NCBI GenBank assembly: GCA_037044905.1
Contig: JBAOKB010000077.1
Coordinates: forward strand, 1 to 64,000
Direction: 5' to 3'
DNA length: 64,000 bases
DNA from: Hortaea werneckii
Lineage: Eukaryota; Ascomycota; Dothideomycetes; Mycosphaerellales; Teratosphaeriaceae
Shown piece by piece: positions 10,404 through 21,463 of this stretch. Numbering within the stretch: the first letter of the stretch is position 1; every line of letters starts with the position of its first letter. Made by a program: the position numbers and the translations under genes. The notes beneath the pieces were generated by a model. The model saw only the letters and a program-made list of their open reading frames with translations. It was not told the origin of the DNA and did no database searches.

Positions 10404-13400
10404 GGCTGCAAGCCTGCAACTCTAGAGCTACTTGCGAGAAAGAGCGACAGGGACATAACGACATTAACGGTCTGCGACAAAGATAACAAATTGAGGTACT
10501 GTAGCGACGGAAGCATTCCGATGCGATGGCGAGAGCGCGACGATACGAGCCATGTAATAAGATAGCGCGACCAAGAGGGAGGCGATTGCGCTGCGGCGGT
10601 TGTAAAAAACGAAGGATCTCGATTGTGGCGAGCAAAAATCTGGCCTCGAAAGCTAAGAATAAGCAGATTTGGCATGGAATACGTAATACGGAGGGTGAGC
10701 TACAAAAGTAGACTGGGCGCGAGGGCACGGAAGACGGTATGCTCACGGGACATAAAGGTAATTGCAAACGGGTCAAGACCGACTGCGCATTGCCGTATCA
10801 ACTAGACTTCTGAAAGCCAATGTAGAATGCTCGTATCGCCCTGCTAATAATGGAGACATATAACAACCGGGATACGGGCACGACCCACAACGTCGGGGGG
10901 GCACGATTGTACGGCATGACAGCGCGACGGGGACGACAATACGAGGGCTATCGCGAGCACGTTCAAGGGGAGACGATGGCTATAAGTACCGACGGCTACA
11001 AGTACCGACGAGAGCAATGCGACGACGAGGGCGATGCGACGACGAGGGCGATGCGACGACGAGGGCGATGCGACGACGAGGGCGATGCGACGACGAGGGC
11101 GATGCGACGACAGAGGAAGCCAAAGTAAAGCACCTGCAAGATTAAGGCGGAAGTGGTGCGACGGCACGAAGATGTTGCGATACAAGATGAAGGGTTTAAT
11201 CGCGGCGGAGGCACTTAAAGTTGAGCATAGCTAAGATAGAACGTGGGACAGCGCGGGAGCACTTGTCCTAAGTAATACAAAATGCGACACCGATAGAACC
11301 TCGATATAGCTAGTAGCAATACGTTCGCGATGGAGATTGCACTTAGAAACACGAGCAGTACCTCGGACGTAACTCATCGGTAAGCACTGAGATGGGTCCT
11401 TCGAAGCGCGAAGAGGTGTGAGGCATTACACCAGTATTTATAAGCCGAGTATGCAGCGACTAGTAAAGAGTCGGGTACCAAATCATGAACTTAAACAGGC
11501 GCTCAATGAGGGCAATGCGACGAGGGAAAGCGAAGGCGAAAGTAACGGCGAAAGTGATAGGACGGCAATATTGCGATACAAGACGAAAGATCCTATCGGC
11601 AAGGAAGCACTCGAAATGGTGAATTGGCCTCATGGAGCAGACAGGAGGGCGGGAGGGACAACTGACAACTTGTCCTAGGCAATACAAAATGCGACAACGA
11701 TAGGAGCTCGATAAGCAGTACGACGGCAGACAAATTGATCGGACATGCAAATGCTAACGAGAAGGTAATTTCGAGAAAGGAGAGGCGCGCATTGTGCGTA
11801 AGGACCCAGCGGCAAACCCTCATCGATCCCGATAAGTAAGATAGCGCGATCAAGGAGGGGGCGATAGCACGGCGGTAGACGATCGGCTAGCGAAGACCTG
11901 ACCTCGTAGAGAGCATAGGTGGTATGTAATACGAGGCGACTAGACTTGCAAAGGCAAACATGCCGGGCTAACGTAATTAATAACAAGTATATAGCGTCAA
12001 GAAGTGTAAAACCTGTTCTCGATATACGCGCACTCTGTAGTCTGTAGAGCAAGAAGGCGATCGCCGAGAGATGCTACGGACAGCACGACACACGAGGCAA
12101 CCACGTACGATAACAATCCGACCGCGGTAAAGACCGGTGATCACCGAACACGCCGATAGTATAACGGCGACGACAATGCGGTAGCAACAATGTGTGACTG
12201 CAGCGATAGGGACAGGATGACGGTTCAAGCAGCTTTCGGACCTAGGCCTCTGTAATAGCGAAAGCAACACGAGGACAGGGACGACAACACGATGCGACAT
12301 GTGATTCTACGGTGATGTAGAGCAACGCGACGGCGAAGTACGACGAAGGCGATATGCGACGGGGCGGCGATTTTGATCGGCAAAGAAAAATTCCCTCACA
12401 ATTCTTCAGATCTTAAGCTTCGTATGATGGGGGCGTAAGTAGTCAAAGAAGCCGAACAGGGCAGGCGTGGGACATTCGATTTCGCAACTGGCCAAATACT
12501 AAATCATACAAATTCGAACATGCGTACAATAAGACGTGGGTGCGAGTAGCGAGAGGGGCGCAGGAACGACAGGGGACGTGCGAGAGCGGCATGAGAGGGC
12601 AGCGGAGTGCTATACAAGAGTGATGGTGCAGACGCGTTCCAAGAAGAGACTATTATTGAGATGGAAACAGGATTGGGCTACCGATATGCGATGGTCGAAT
12701 GAATGCATTACAATACCGCGCACACGGCAAGTGCACGGCACGGCAATGCGACGGCGATAGAAGCAACGACGAGGCGAAAGCGAAAGCGAAAGTGATGCGA
12801 CGGCAATGGGCGGCGAAAGTAGGACGACAGTACGACGGCGATATTGCAATACCAGACAATGAATCGAGTAAGGACCGGAAATGGTAGGTAAATTGCCTTC
12901 GTAGAGCACAGCTAGGACGTGGGACAAGGCGAGCGAGACAGCTGTCGAATACAAATGCGCGCCGATAGGAGCGATATAGCGACTGCAGATTAAGTCGAAC
13001 AGCGTCGGCAATGTGTAGAAAAATAGGCTAGAAGAGGAGAGGCGAGCGGCGAGGGAAAGATAGTCGGCAGGGTCATAAAAGGAAGGTATTCTGAGAAAGG
13101 TAGTCACATTGTCGTTGTGCATGGAGACCCCCGGCAAACCGCCTCATCGATGTCCAAGGACCGTAGCAAACATCTCGAGCAATACGTTCACGAGGTTGCG
13201 CCCAGGAATACGAGCGGTGCCTCGGACATGGCTCAACGGTGGCTCTTTCGAAGCGCGAGGAGGTCTGAGATATCACACCAGCATTCACAAGCCGAGTATG
13301 CAGCAACGAGTGTATCCTGACCGAGCCCACGCCCGAGCCAGAGTCCAAATACCGCCATGACAAGCACGACCCCTTCAGTGACTACAACGAACGGTGCGCA
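10404..13400. repeat. Degenerate subtelomeric repeat block
   Basis: No credible gene. Diverged copies of the same segments recur. About 11300-11465 resembles about 13165-13318 (shared cctcggac, ttcgaagcgcgargagg and aagccgagtatgcagc). The stretches near 11165-11300, 11570-11715 and 12835-12990 share gcgatacaagaYgaa, cgtgggaca and aatacaaaatgcgacaMcgatag. Short frames here have no family features. The block looks like old tandem or dispersed repeats worn down by mutation. Confidence 0.6.
11014..11116. repeat. 17-bp minisatellite, about six copies
   Basis: Tandem units of GCGATGCGACGACGAGG start at 11031, 11048, 11065, 11082 and 11099. A one-mismatch unit precedes them at 11014, and the last unit decays after GACGAC. 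Confidence 0.9.
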
Positions 13401-14486
13401 GCTAGCCACGCTGAGGCGATCGCAACGAGCATAATTACGGCGAGGCACGCGACAAGCCTCCCTACATCCTACGCTAAGTAGCTGTGGTACGCATCATCAA
13501 GAAAATGCTGTATTGTCGCATTGTCGTCGCGATTACCAACGTCGCTCGATACGGCAATTGCACGAAAGACAAAACGAAAATTGGGCATTCAATTTCTGAA
13601 GTCTAGTCACAGCGCAGTACGCACTGAATGATTTACGCTGTCGACACGTGTCGCACATATCGTCGCAATTTTACTTTCTCGCTGCATCTCGAACTCATCG
13701 TAGACCTCTCGTTGTTGTCTCCGTCCCCGCATGTTGTGGCTAAATTGTGGCTTGGGGCATGTGCACGGATTCCATCAAACGTAACGTGACTGTTCACAGG
13801 ATTTGACGCGGCACATCGCCTATCCACACTGAGGTGACGTATCGATCGCTAACTCAGCAGGATGATTCGTATGACCAAGGGGTATCCCAGGGTAGAAGGC
13901 ACTACGGATCCGTGGACGTCCAATGCCGCCGGGGAAGTCGTGTTAATGAGCCCCAGCAACGATGGACGACCCCGGTCCCGTCTCTAACTCAGCAGGATGA
14001 TTCGTGGGACCAAGGAGTATCCCGACGTAGAATGGGCTACGGATGTGTGGACAAATGACCAGCCTATTCTACCAAGCCATGTTACGTGACCTTGTTCATG
14101 CTCTTGCTCCCTCACTCCTCCCCGACGCAACCGTGTGGTCTGAATGTATGAACATTGTGCTCCATCTGAGACGAAGGAACACTGGCATCGCTTGTCTGGA
14201 CGGCTGACGCAGGCGTACTGTGAGGCGGTACTCAATGTTTCGGCCGATGCCGCGGAGAGGGGTACGACAGGTCGGTATGAAATGTTATCGGTATGAAGTG
14301 TTACAGTGGGACAGCATTCGAAGAGTAGCATTCGACGTGCATGGAGCATCCGAAGTGTGGTGAAGTGAGAGACGGTATGTGAAGTTGGTGAGATCCAGCC
14401 GCGACGGGAGGACCCGTCTTCCGCTTCCCAAGTTCAACTCACGACTTCGAATCTCCGCATGACATTGGACAACATCAGCAGCCGCA
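13400..14486. other. Gene-poor stretch with a 135-bp-spaced direct repeat
   Basis: The 22-bp sequence from 13849 (ctaactcagcaggatgattc and two more bases) recurs at 13984, and similarity continues into gaccaagg-gtatcc and ctacggat-gtgtggac. The spacing of 135 bp is a multiple of three, and a frame at 13834-14058 (74 aa) would read both copies as SLTQQDDS-DQGVS. This could be a fragment of a repetitive protein gene or chance. No other gene is seen. Confidence 0.5.
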
Positions 14487-15530
14487 ATGGAATCCAACCT
14501 AGCAAACAAGCGAAAGCTAATCGCAGAAGCAGATCGGATCACCGAGCTGACAGAGTCAAGGATGCAGCAAGAGGCTGGTCGTGCACGACGCGCGCAGCCA
14601 GCACCGCCGCCAGCACCGCGCCCGACCAGCTCGCGAGTGAGAAGAGGATCCAGCCAATCGCTCACGTCCACCCACTCTCGCGCAAGCCGAGCCAGCGATG
14701 CCATGGATCTAGGTTTCCCAAGTACCACTCCGAGGTCGACGACCAGAGGGTCACAACGCGGCAGTCCGATCAAAAGAGCTAGCGAGAGCCCCGAGAAAGA
14801 GCAGCGGCCTCAGAAGGATAGGCGAGTGTCCAGCTCCAGCATGTCCAGGACTATGCAGAGTTCAGACTTGCTGCTGGAAGAGGCTGTTGCTTCTCTCTCG
14901 CTCGCGCGCTTGCTCATGCCCGATGGCTCGCATCGGCCCTTGTCCGATCTCGACGAAGATCGTAGACGAGCGCTCGAAACGTCCTGGGACACGTTCACCT
15001 CGAAGGTCGAGCCTTTCCGCCGCTGGTGGGCCCTTTTGGGGTCTGGAAATCAGTGTTGCGGGGGCAAAATCATCTCGAGGATGGACGCTGACTGGGAAGA
15101 AGGGCGTATTGCTTGCAAGACTTGCCCGAAGGCAAAGCCTCCTCGTCCCTGTCTTCGGCTGACCACACCTGTCAGCGAAGACGGTCGACGTCTTACGCGC
15201 CTCGTGGAGGTCATGCCGGAGAAGGGCAAGAACGGCCTGCACGCTTTTGAATACTTCTGGCCGCTAGCCAGCATCTCTGCACGGATCTCCGACCCAGCGG
15301 GTGTCAGCACGCCGCGCAAGGAATTTTGTAACAAAAAGTCTTTCACCAGCTGCTGGGCATCCGCCTGGCACTGGAGAAGGATCTCTGTTGCCCTTAGTGT
15401 GGTCGCCGTCGCACATCACTTGGACACAGATCTGTTCGCAATGCCTCCGAACGCTCTTTCGGCGCCTTCTCGTGAACCGTCCCACTGCGACACCTTCTCC
15501 GCCGATTGCGTTATCAAGACGGCCTTTTGA
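14487..15530 (+). CDS. Hypothetical protein with Ser/Arg-rich N-terminus and a CxxC motif
   Basis: A 347-residue frame I do not recognise. Residues 1-130 are low complexity (Ala/Pro and Ser/Arg rich). Residues about 150-260 look folded: a helical segment around DLDEDRRRALETSW, then WWALLGSGNQCCGGKI and CKTCPKAKPPRPCLRL, a possible zinc site of the CC-x-CxxC-x-C type. The last 80 residues look poorly ordered for a protein, so the true 3' end may be spliced or frameshifted. It stands alone in the subtelomeric zone between repeats. An accessory gene, an old mobile-element fragment or a spurious frame are all possible. Confidence 0.4.
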   Translation: MESNLANKRKLIAEADRITELTESRMQQEAGRARRAQPAPPPAPRPTSSRVRRGSSQSLTSTHSRASRASDAMDLGFPSTTPRSTTRGSQRGSPIKRASESPEKEQRPQKDRRVSSSSMSRTMQSSDLLLEEAVASLSLARLLMPDGSHRPLSDLDEDRRRALETSWDTFTSKVEPFRRWWALLGSGNQCCGGKIISRMDADWEEGRIACKTCPKAKPPRPCLRLTTPVSEDGRRLTRLVEVMPEKGKNGLHAFEYFWPLASISARISDPAGVSTPRKEFCNKKSFTSCWASAWHWRRISVALSVVAVAHHLDTDLFAMPPNALSAPSREPSHCDTFSADCVIKTAF

Positions 15531-15708
15531 TATCGTCTTGCCTCTTTTGCTCGCCTCTTTCGCGCCTCATATTTCATTGCTAGTTCGCGGGCTTCCGCGA
15601 GAGACATAACAAGGGATCGACTCGCTCGATCCTGTCTTTCTCTGCAAGCTAGAGGATAGCGGTAGTAGCTCTGCATGCGCCGTTCTCGGTCGGCTTCATC
15701 GCGCCGTG
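15531..15708. other. Flank between the hypothetical gene and the hexamer tract
   Basis: Short non-coding stretch; nothing recognised. Confidence 0.5.
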
Positions 15709-16417
15709 GAAGTTGAATTGGAAGTTAAAGCGAAAGTCGAAGTCGAAGTCGGACTTCCGAAGAAGTTGAAGTTGAAGTCGAAGTTGAAGTCGAAGTTGAA
15801 GTCGAAGTTGAAGTCGAAGTTGAAGTCGGACTTCCGAAGAAGTTGAAGTTGAAGTTGAAGTTGAAGTCGAAGTGGAAGTCGAAGTTGAAGTCAGACTTCC
15901 GAAAATTAAAGTTGAAGTCGAAGTCGAAGTTGAAGTCGAAGTCGAAGTTGAAGTTGAAGTCGAAGTTGAAGTCAAACTTCCGAAATGGAAGTCGAAGTTG
16001 AAGTTGAAGTCGAAGTTGAAGTCAAACTTCCGAAGTGGAAGTCGAAGTTGAAGTTGAAGTCGAAGTTGAAGTTGAAGTCGAAGTTGAAGTTGAAGTCGAA
16101 GTTGAAGTTAAAGTCGAAGTTGAAGTCAAACTTCCGAAGTGGAAGTTGAAGTTGAAGTCGGACTTCCGAAGAAGTTGAAGTTGAAGCCGAAGTTGAGGTC
16201 AAAGTCAAACTTCCGAAGTTGAAGTTGAAGTTGAAGTTGAAGTTGAAGTTGAAGTTGAAGTCAAACTTCCGAAGTGGAAGTCGAAGTTAAAGTTGAAGTT
16301 GGACTTCTGAAGTTGAAGTTGAAGTCGGACTTCGAAGTCGAAGTTGAAGTCGGACTTCGAAGTCGAAGTTGAAGTTGGACTTCTGAAGTTGAAGTTCAGG
16401 TCGAAGTTGAAGACGAA
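15709..16417. repeat. GAAGTT/GAAGTC hexamer satellite with CTTCCGAAG punctuation
   Basis: About 710 bp built almost wholly from 6-bp units GAAGTT and GAAGTC (purine-rich + strand). They are broken at irregular intervals by about 13 inserts of the form gacttccgaag, aaacttccgaag, ggacttctgaag or ggacttcgaag (for example near 15751, 15827, 15893, 15973, 16023, 16130, 16158, 16206, 16262, 16299, 16328, 16351, 16377). The minus strand reads as long Thr-Ser, Asn-Phe-Asp-Phe or Gln-Leu-Arg-Leu frames, which I take as repeat artefacts and not as genes. Confidence 0.9.
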
Positions 16418-17042
16418 GTTTGTAAAGTACGCCTTTTGGCTAGAGAAGCGCGTCTGCCGACTCTTATGAAACTGGGATCTCTCGTGCCATCGTGTCGTCC
16501 ACCATGGTCTCATTGTTGATTGATTGATAATGAGAAGATCTATGCATAGGCATCGGTTCCGTTCAGCGCGTGGTCGCTTTAACGTACCGCTTCCGCAGAC
16601 ACATGTAGCTCTATTCGGAAGCTTGTACAGCACGATTGGGGCTAATGTTGACCATGATCAAGCCTTTGGTTTTTTCCATAGGCGTCAGATTTACCGCTGC
16701 GGGAAGCGAATGGGAAAATCTTAAGCTTCAGCAGACGCCGAAAGTAGTCAGCTTGAAGGAGACTTCGCAAGAAGCCGCCTTGATGCAGAACTTCGCATGT
16801 TCGGCTCTGAAACCAAAAGGCATGGGTAGATGCTGATCAGCCTGATTCTCTGGCAGACAGTTTCGGATCGGGCGAAAAAGACTTTTCATCGAGCGCATAC
16901 TGCGGTCACTGCTGCATCCTGGAGAAGGGTATGCATGAGCTTACATGATTTGAATCAGCTAAACTAGTAGTGGATATCTTCAAGGCTGCAAGCCTTCGTC
17001 CCACGAACACAACGCCGCTCCATACTTTTACAACTCGTGCCT
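16418..17042. other. Intergenic region left of the permease
   Basis: Unremarkable sequence downstream of the permease stop. No gene, RNA or repeat was recognised beyond the edge of the hexamer tract. Confidence 0.5.
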
Positions 17043-19096
17043 TTAGATGAGGTTTCGCACACCGGCCATCACCCAACCCTTGACACCCTTTCTCCCCTTT
17101 GTACCTTCCATCTCGGAGATGCTAGAACGCCTCTGCTCGTCGGACACATCGATGCCGCTTACACGCCTCTGACTCTCGCGCATGTTGGAATAGATATCGA
17201 TGTCCTTGATCTTGACGTACAGCGGTCGGTGCTCGGGGTGGACAAACCAGCTGTAGCCTTTCCAGCAGCAGTACAGGAAGACGAGCAAGGGTGCGGCGAG
17301 GTAAGACATGAAGAAGTTCTCGGCGCTGAGATAAGTGCCGTTCAGCGGGTAAAGCGCCGTGTAAAACGAAGCAATGAGGGCGATGACGTTAATGAGGAGG
17401 CAAATCCAAGAGCCCCAAACACCGAAGACCGCGCGGAAGGGCAACTCGTCCAAGCTGTGACCGTTGTGGGCCCTGGGGAAAGTTAGTGCATGCGCATAGT
17501 GACATGGGGTCTTCATTTGTGGAGAGCGAATGCTTACCAAGCCATGCGGAATCTAATATGAGCAATGGCAATCGATCCAAAGACGAACAAGACAGTAATA
17601 CCAGACAAAGCCAGAAGCCAGTCAAAGATTGTACCGCCGTTGTCAGCAAGGTTGATGTAGGCCAGAAGACCGAAAAGAAGTTGCAAGATGATGACAGCTG
17701 TTGGACGACCTTTGCGATCGACATACGCGAGGAATTTGGGTGCCATGCCTGCGGAAGAGCGTAGTCAGCACACGGACATTAGATGAAGCAGACTGGAGTA
17801 CATACCATTTGCGGCCAATGCCTGGACCGTGCGGGTGGAGCCGAACATGCAAGAGTTGGCGACACTCATGACTGCCAGGAGAATGACGGCGTTGAAGATC
17901 GAGGGAAGCGCTTCGATGCCTGCAAGTTTTATGGCGATAACGAAGGGTGAGAAGCGAGACTCGGGGCCGTCACCGGTCAAGATATCGCTCCTCGCAGGTA
18001 CGTCCAAGCCAACCAGGGTAAGGTTGACGACATAGAAAACCAATATACGCCAGACGACTTGCTTGGATGCCCTTGGGATCTCCTTGGCAGGGTTGGCGGC
18101 TTCGGCGGCGGCGAGACCGGTAAGCTCGGTGCCTGTGTAAGCAAAGGCAGCATTGACGAAGACACTGCAAAAGCCGTGGAAGCCATTTTGAAAGCCCATG
18201 ACAACGGGTGGATCAGTTGGGGTTGCTGGTAAATTGCTGTATGATAGGTCAGCCGATGCATTGCGAACATTGCTACGTTGACTTACAAGTATTTGTTGCC
18301 GATGTAGCCACGGTCATCAGTTGGAACCCCGCCGGTGTTGATGATGATGCCGAGAATGGAGAAGCCAATGCAAGCAGTGATCTTGATGATACTCAGGACG
18401 AACTCGACCTGCACGTATTGTTAGGATCATGATGAAACGAGTCGGCAAGAACATCATGACTTACCTCGCCATAACCACGCACGCCGAAGTACTGAATGGC
18501 AATCAAAGCCACCAGGAGAGGAGTAATCCATGCAGCGTTGTTGATGCCCTGCGATCCTGGCCAGTAGTGGATGATGTTGCAGGCAGCCGAGATCTCGAAG
18601 GGCAGCACGGTGAGCCAAGAGATGGCGTACTCCCAGGCGCAGGCGAAACCGAAGGAGGGGTCGACAAAGCGACAGATGTACATGGTAAAGGCGCCGTTGA
18701 TTGGATACATGACGGCAAGCTCGGCGAGGGCTTGCATCATGAGGTAGATCATAACTCCGATGGCTAAGAAGCCAATGATGACGGCCGCTGGGCCTCCGGC
18801 GACGAAGGAAGGTCCGGATCCGATGAAGAGGCCGGAGCCAATGGCACCGCCACTACACGGTTGTTAGCCTTGCGCATGAAAGTCGACCGACGGGAGAGAA
18901 CAAACATTGCGATCATCTGCATGTGTCTACCCTTGAGACTGCGATGGAGCTCGTTTTGTTGGCCGACGGCCACGTTATCCACGATGCCATCATCTTCAGA
19001 CAAACGTCCCTTTGGCTGCTTGTCGAAGTCGGAATCGTTGGGAGAGGCGTTGTATTGACTCTTCTCGAGTTCGGGACTCTCGTGTATGGGAGACAT
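17043..19096 (-). CDS. Amino-acid permease (YAT/AAP family)
   Basis: Six exons on the minus strand: 18906-19096, 18465-18852, 18287-18408, 17806-18236, 17538-17748 and 17043-17472. They join in frame to 590 residues. The first junction restores MIAIGGAIGSGLFIGSGPS, the signature of the first transmembrane helix of fungal amino-acid permeases. Further family marks are the AELAVMYPINGAF and WEYAISWL segments, the FAYTGTELTGLAAAEAANP motif, and SRTVQALA-like FGSTRTVQALAANGMAPK. About twelve membrane helices are expected, with hydrophilic cytosolic ends. It would import amino acids by proton symport at the plasma membrane; the substrate cannot be told. All introns are 49-65 nt with GT-AG ends. 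Confidence 0.93.
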
Positions 19097-21463
19097 GGCG
19101 ACTGCGGGTCCGACACGAACAAGTTGTAAGGAAAGACGACCAGGACAGAAGGGAAAGATTTATGAAGGCGACGCGACGGATTCGCAGCTGAGGCAAGGTT
19201 GCATCAATATATGCATACCTGGTGCGCGTCACCGGCCGTGAATGGCAGGTGGTGACACACGAAGGATTGATACTCGCAGATAAGAGAAGTCTAGCGTCAC
19301 GCGCGCGATTAAGAGGGAGCGGCAGGAGGTGAATGCGCCTCGGGAATAGAGAAGCGAGCCTGTCACAAGCTTTGTTTCCAAGACGGCGAAGCCTAACTCG
19401 GGCCATGGCGTCGATAAAGCAAAGCGATAGCGCTCGCGTGCGCCGAGAACCCTGTACGTAACAAGCTTTACTTACGACTTTTGCCAAGTTGGCACGTGGT
19501 CTTGTCGTTTACCCCGCGTGGTTTCTCGCCTTACTAAGCAACCTGTACCCGAAAGTACCGCATCCGTGACCCTTTACCCGATTCACAGCAGGTCGAGATC
19601 ATGAAGTTATTCGACGATAGCGCTCCATGGACTTCGCAAGGTGGAAGCGGAAAAGCACCCTTGGTATGTGCCTCCTGAATTGCGAGACCTCATTCGCGAC
19701 AGACCAAAAACATGAGTATACCGAACGACACTGCTTCATGAAGATGCAAGGGTCGCTGGGAGAGAACGGAAAAAAAAAAAAAAAAAAAAAAATCTCTATG
19801 AAAACAAGAGGGCAGTCACATTGCTTTCCAACAACGCAAGTCGAAGGTAACCTAGCGCCTCGCATTGCATATTCCTCGTTCCATTTCAAACTCCAATTGG
19901 AGCTTCTTGCACCCCATGTACTTTAATCACACCCTATCGATAAGCCTTCGCCAAGTTCTGCATGTAACGCTCTGCTTACTCGCCAACAATACGGAGGACA
20001 GGCTATTTCTGTCCCCATATTGGTTTCTCGTTAGCGAGGCCCCAATCTAGACCCATTCAAAGAGAATATCGCAGATCTAGTCATTAAGATTTCATGTTTG
20101 GGATACACTGCAAGGCAAACATTTCACTGTGGTATTGTCCGTCGCGGCACCACAGCAGACGTGGTTACATAGGCCGGGGCACAGCAGGTGGAGACAGGTC
20201 ATCCTAATCACCTGATTGTAGACTCGAGTAGGGCTTAGACTTTTACACCGCAGTATAGCAATCTTGCTCGGATCCAGTGACAAGACACATCTTGGCTCGA
20301 AGCAAGAGCTCTCACCGTCCGAGCGCTTGTCCTTTCAAAAGTCAATTCCGCAGTCTGCATCTCGCAACTCCTTTTTTACTTGTGCCTTCGGCGGCCATCT
20401 ACGAGACGTGTAGCTGCTGCGGCTGCTAGCTTGTTGAGGTTCAAAAGCCTAGTGGTGTTGTTCTTCTTATTGACAGTATCTCGGCACCCATGTGATGCCA
20501 GCTTGTTACATATGCCAAACGTTCAAAAGCGCCTCCCGCAGAGAGAATACACAAAGTCTTATGTAGGGTATTAGCATCTACTGCGCTCGATATAGTGATC
20601 TTCTACAGACGATCCATTTCCACACCTCGTTGCTAGGCTCCCGAGAACTCGTTCTCGAAGCGGAATGCGACACTGCGAGATCCTTGCACAGTGCCATTGT
20701 CTGATTCTTATTCAATGAAGTTACATGTATCGGGACGGCGAAGCGTTTCAAACTGTCCTTGATATTGGAGCCATGCATGCGTAGTGGAGTTCGATAGCTT
20801 GTATACAGAGGAACTACAGAGTACAAACCGAATGCTGCCAGGGGTTGACAACCTCGTCCATGATTCCAGCGACACTCGAGGGTCGGAAGAAGTTCCCGGG
20901 CATCTTGACATGCACCTGTCGCGAGAATGCGGCTTTTGACCAAGACTGATCAATACTGATCAATACTGTTTTCGCAGGGCTGTCGCATCCAGCAAAGATG
21001 AATTGTCTGCCCATATCCTTTCAAGCTGTGTGATATTGTAGCTGAGAGCCCTTCGAAAGCGTCTACCTATGGACATAGCCCGTAGATCCTGGAGTCGGAT
21101 CTCAACGCAAGGCTGTACACAGCAGGCCCTGTCTAAGCAGTCATGCAGCGGGCATGTGAAAGAGGTCTTGCCATCGGAGGAGTCTTTTCCCTCTCCTATG
21201 TTGCCCAGCTCGGCAACTTTGGTTTGCCAGATTCTCACGCTGCCAATTGAACACCCTGGTTGGAGATGTGCTTTGTCTTCAAGCTCATGGGCCTCTTAAG
21301 GATTAGCATTCATGTGTTAACGGCTGATTCATACATTGCAGAAGGATGTCTGACCTACAGACCGGTATTCTTGAGAGGACCACGGACGTCCATGAGGTGT
21401 TGAGGAGCAAAAACATAACAGAAAGAGGTACACCAAAGACAAGCGCTTGCATTGATAGAACCA
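19097..21463. other. Long intergenic region between permease and ega3
   Basis: About 2.4 kb with no gene I can support. It holds a 23-nt poly-A run at 19770-19792. Short minus frames around 20578-20943 and 20960-21238 contain some Cys residues but match no family I know and do not join convincingly. The right part is probably the ega3 3' flank and the left part the permease promoter. Confidence 0.5.

Noticed and set aside
11014..11116. CRISPR-like array
   Set aside because: The units abut without spacers, and the genome is fungal.
10844..11234. Frames over the 17-bp minisatellite
   Set aside because: Arg/Asp/Ser repeats are a product of the tandem array.
15649..16633. Minus frames rich in Thr-Ser or Asn-Phe-Asp-Phe
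   Set aside because: They arise from the GAAGTT/GAAGTC repeat in all phases; no start context or conserved unit.
20578..21238. Possible minus-strand gene with Cys residues
   Set aside because: Frames do not join by good splice sites and match no family.
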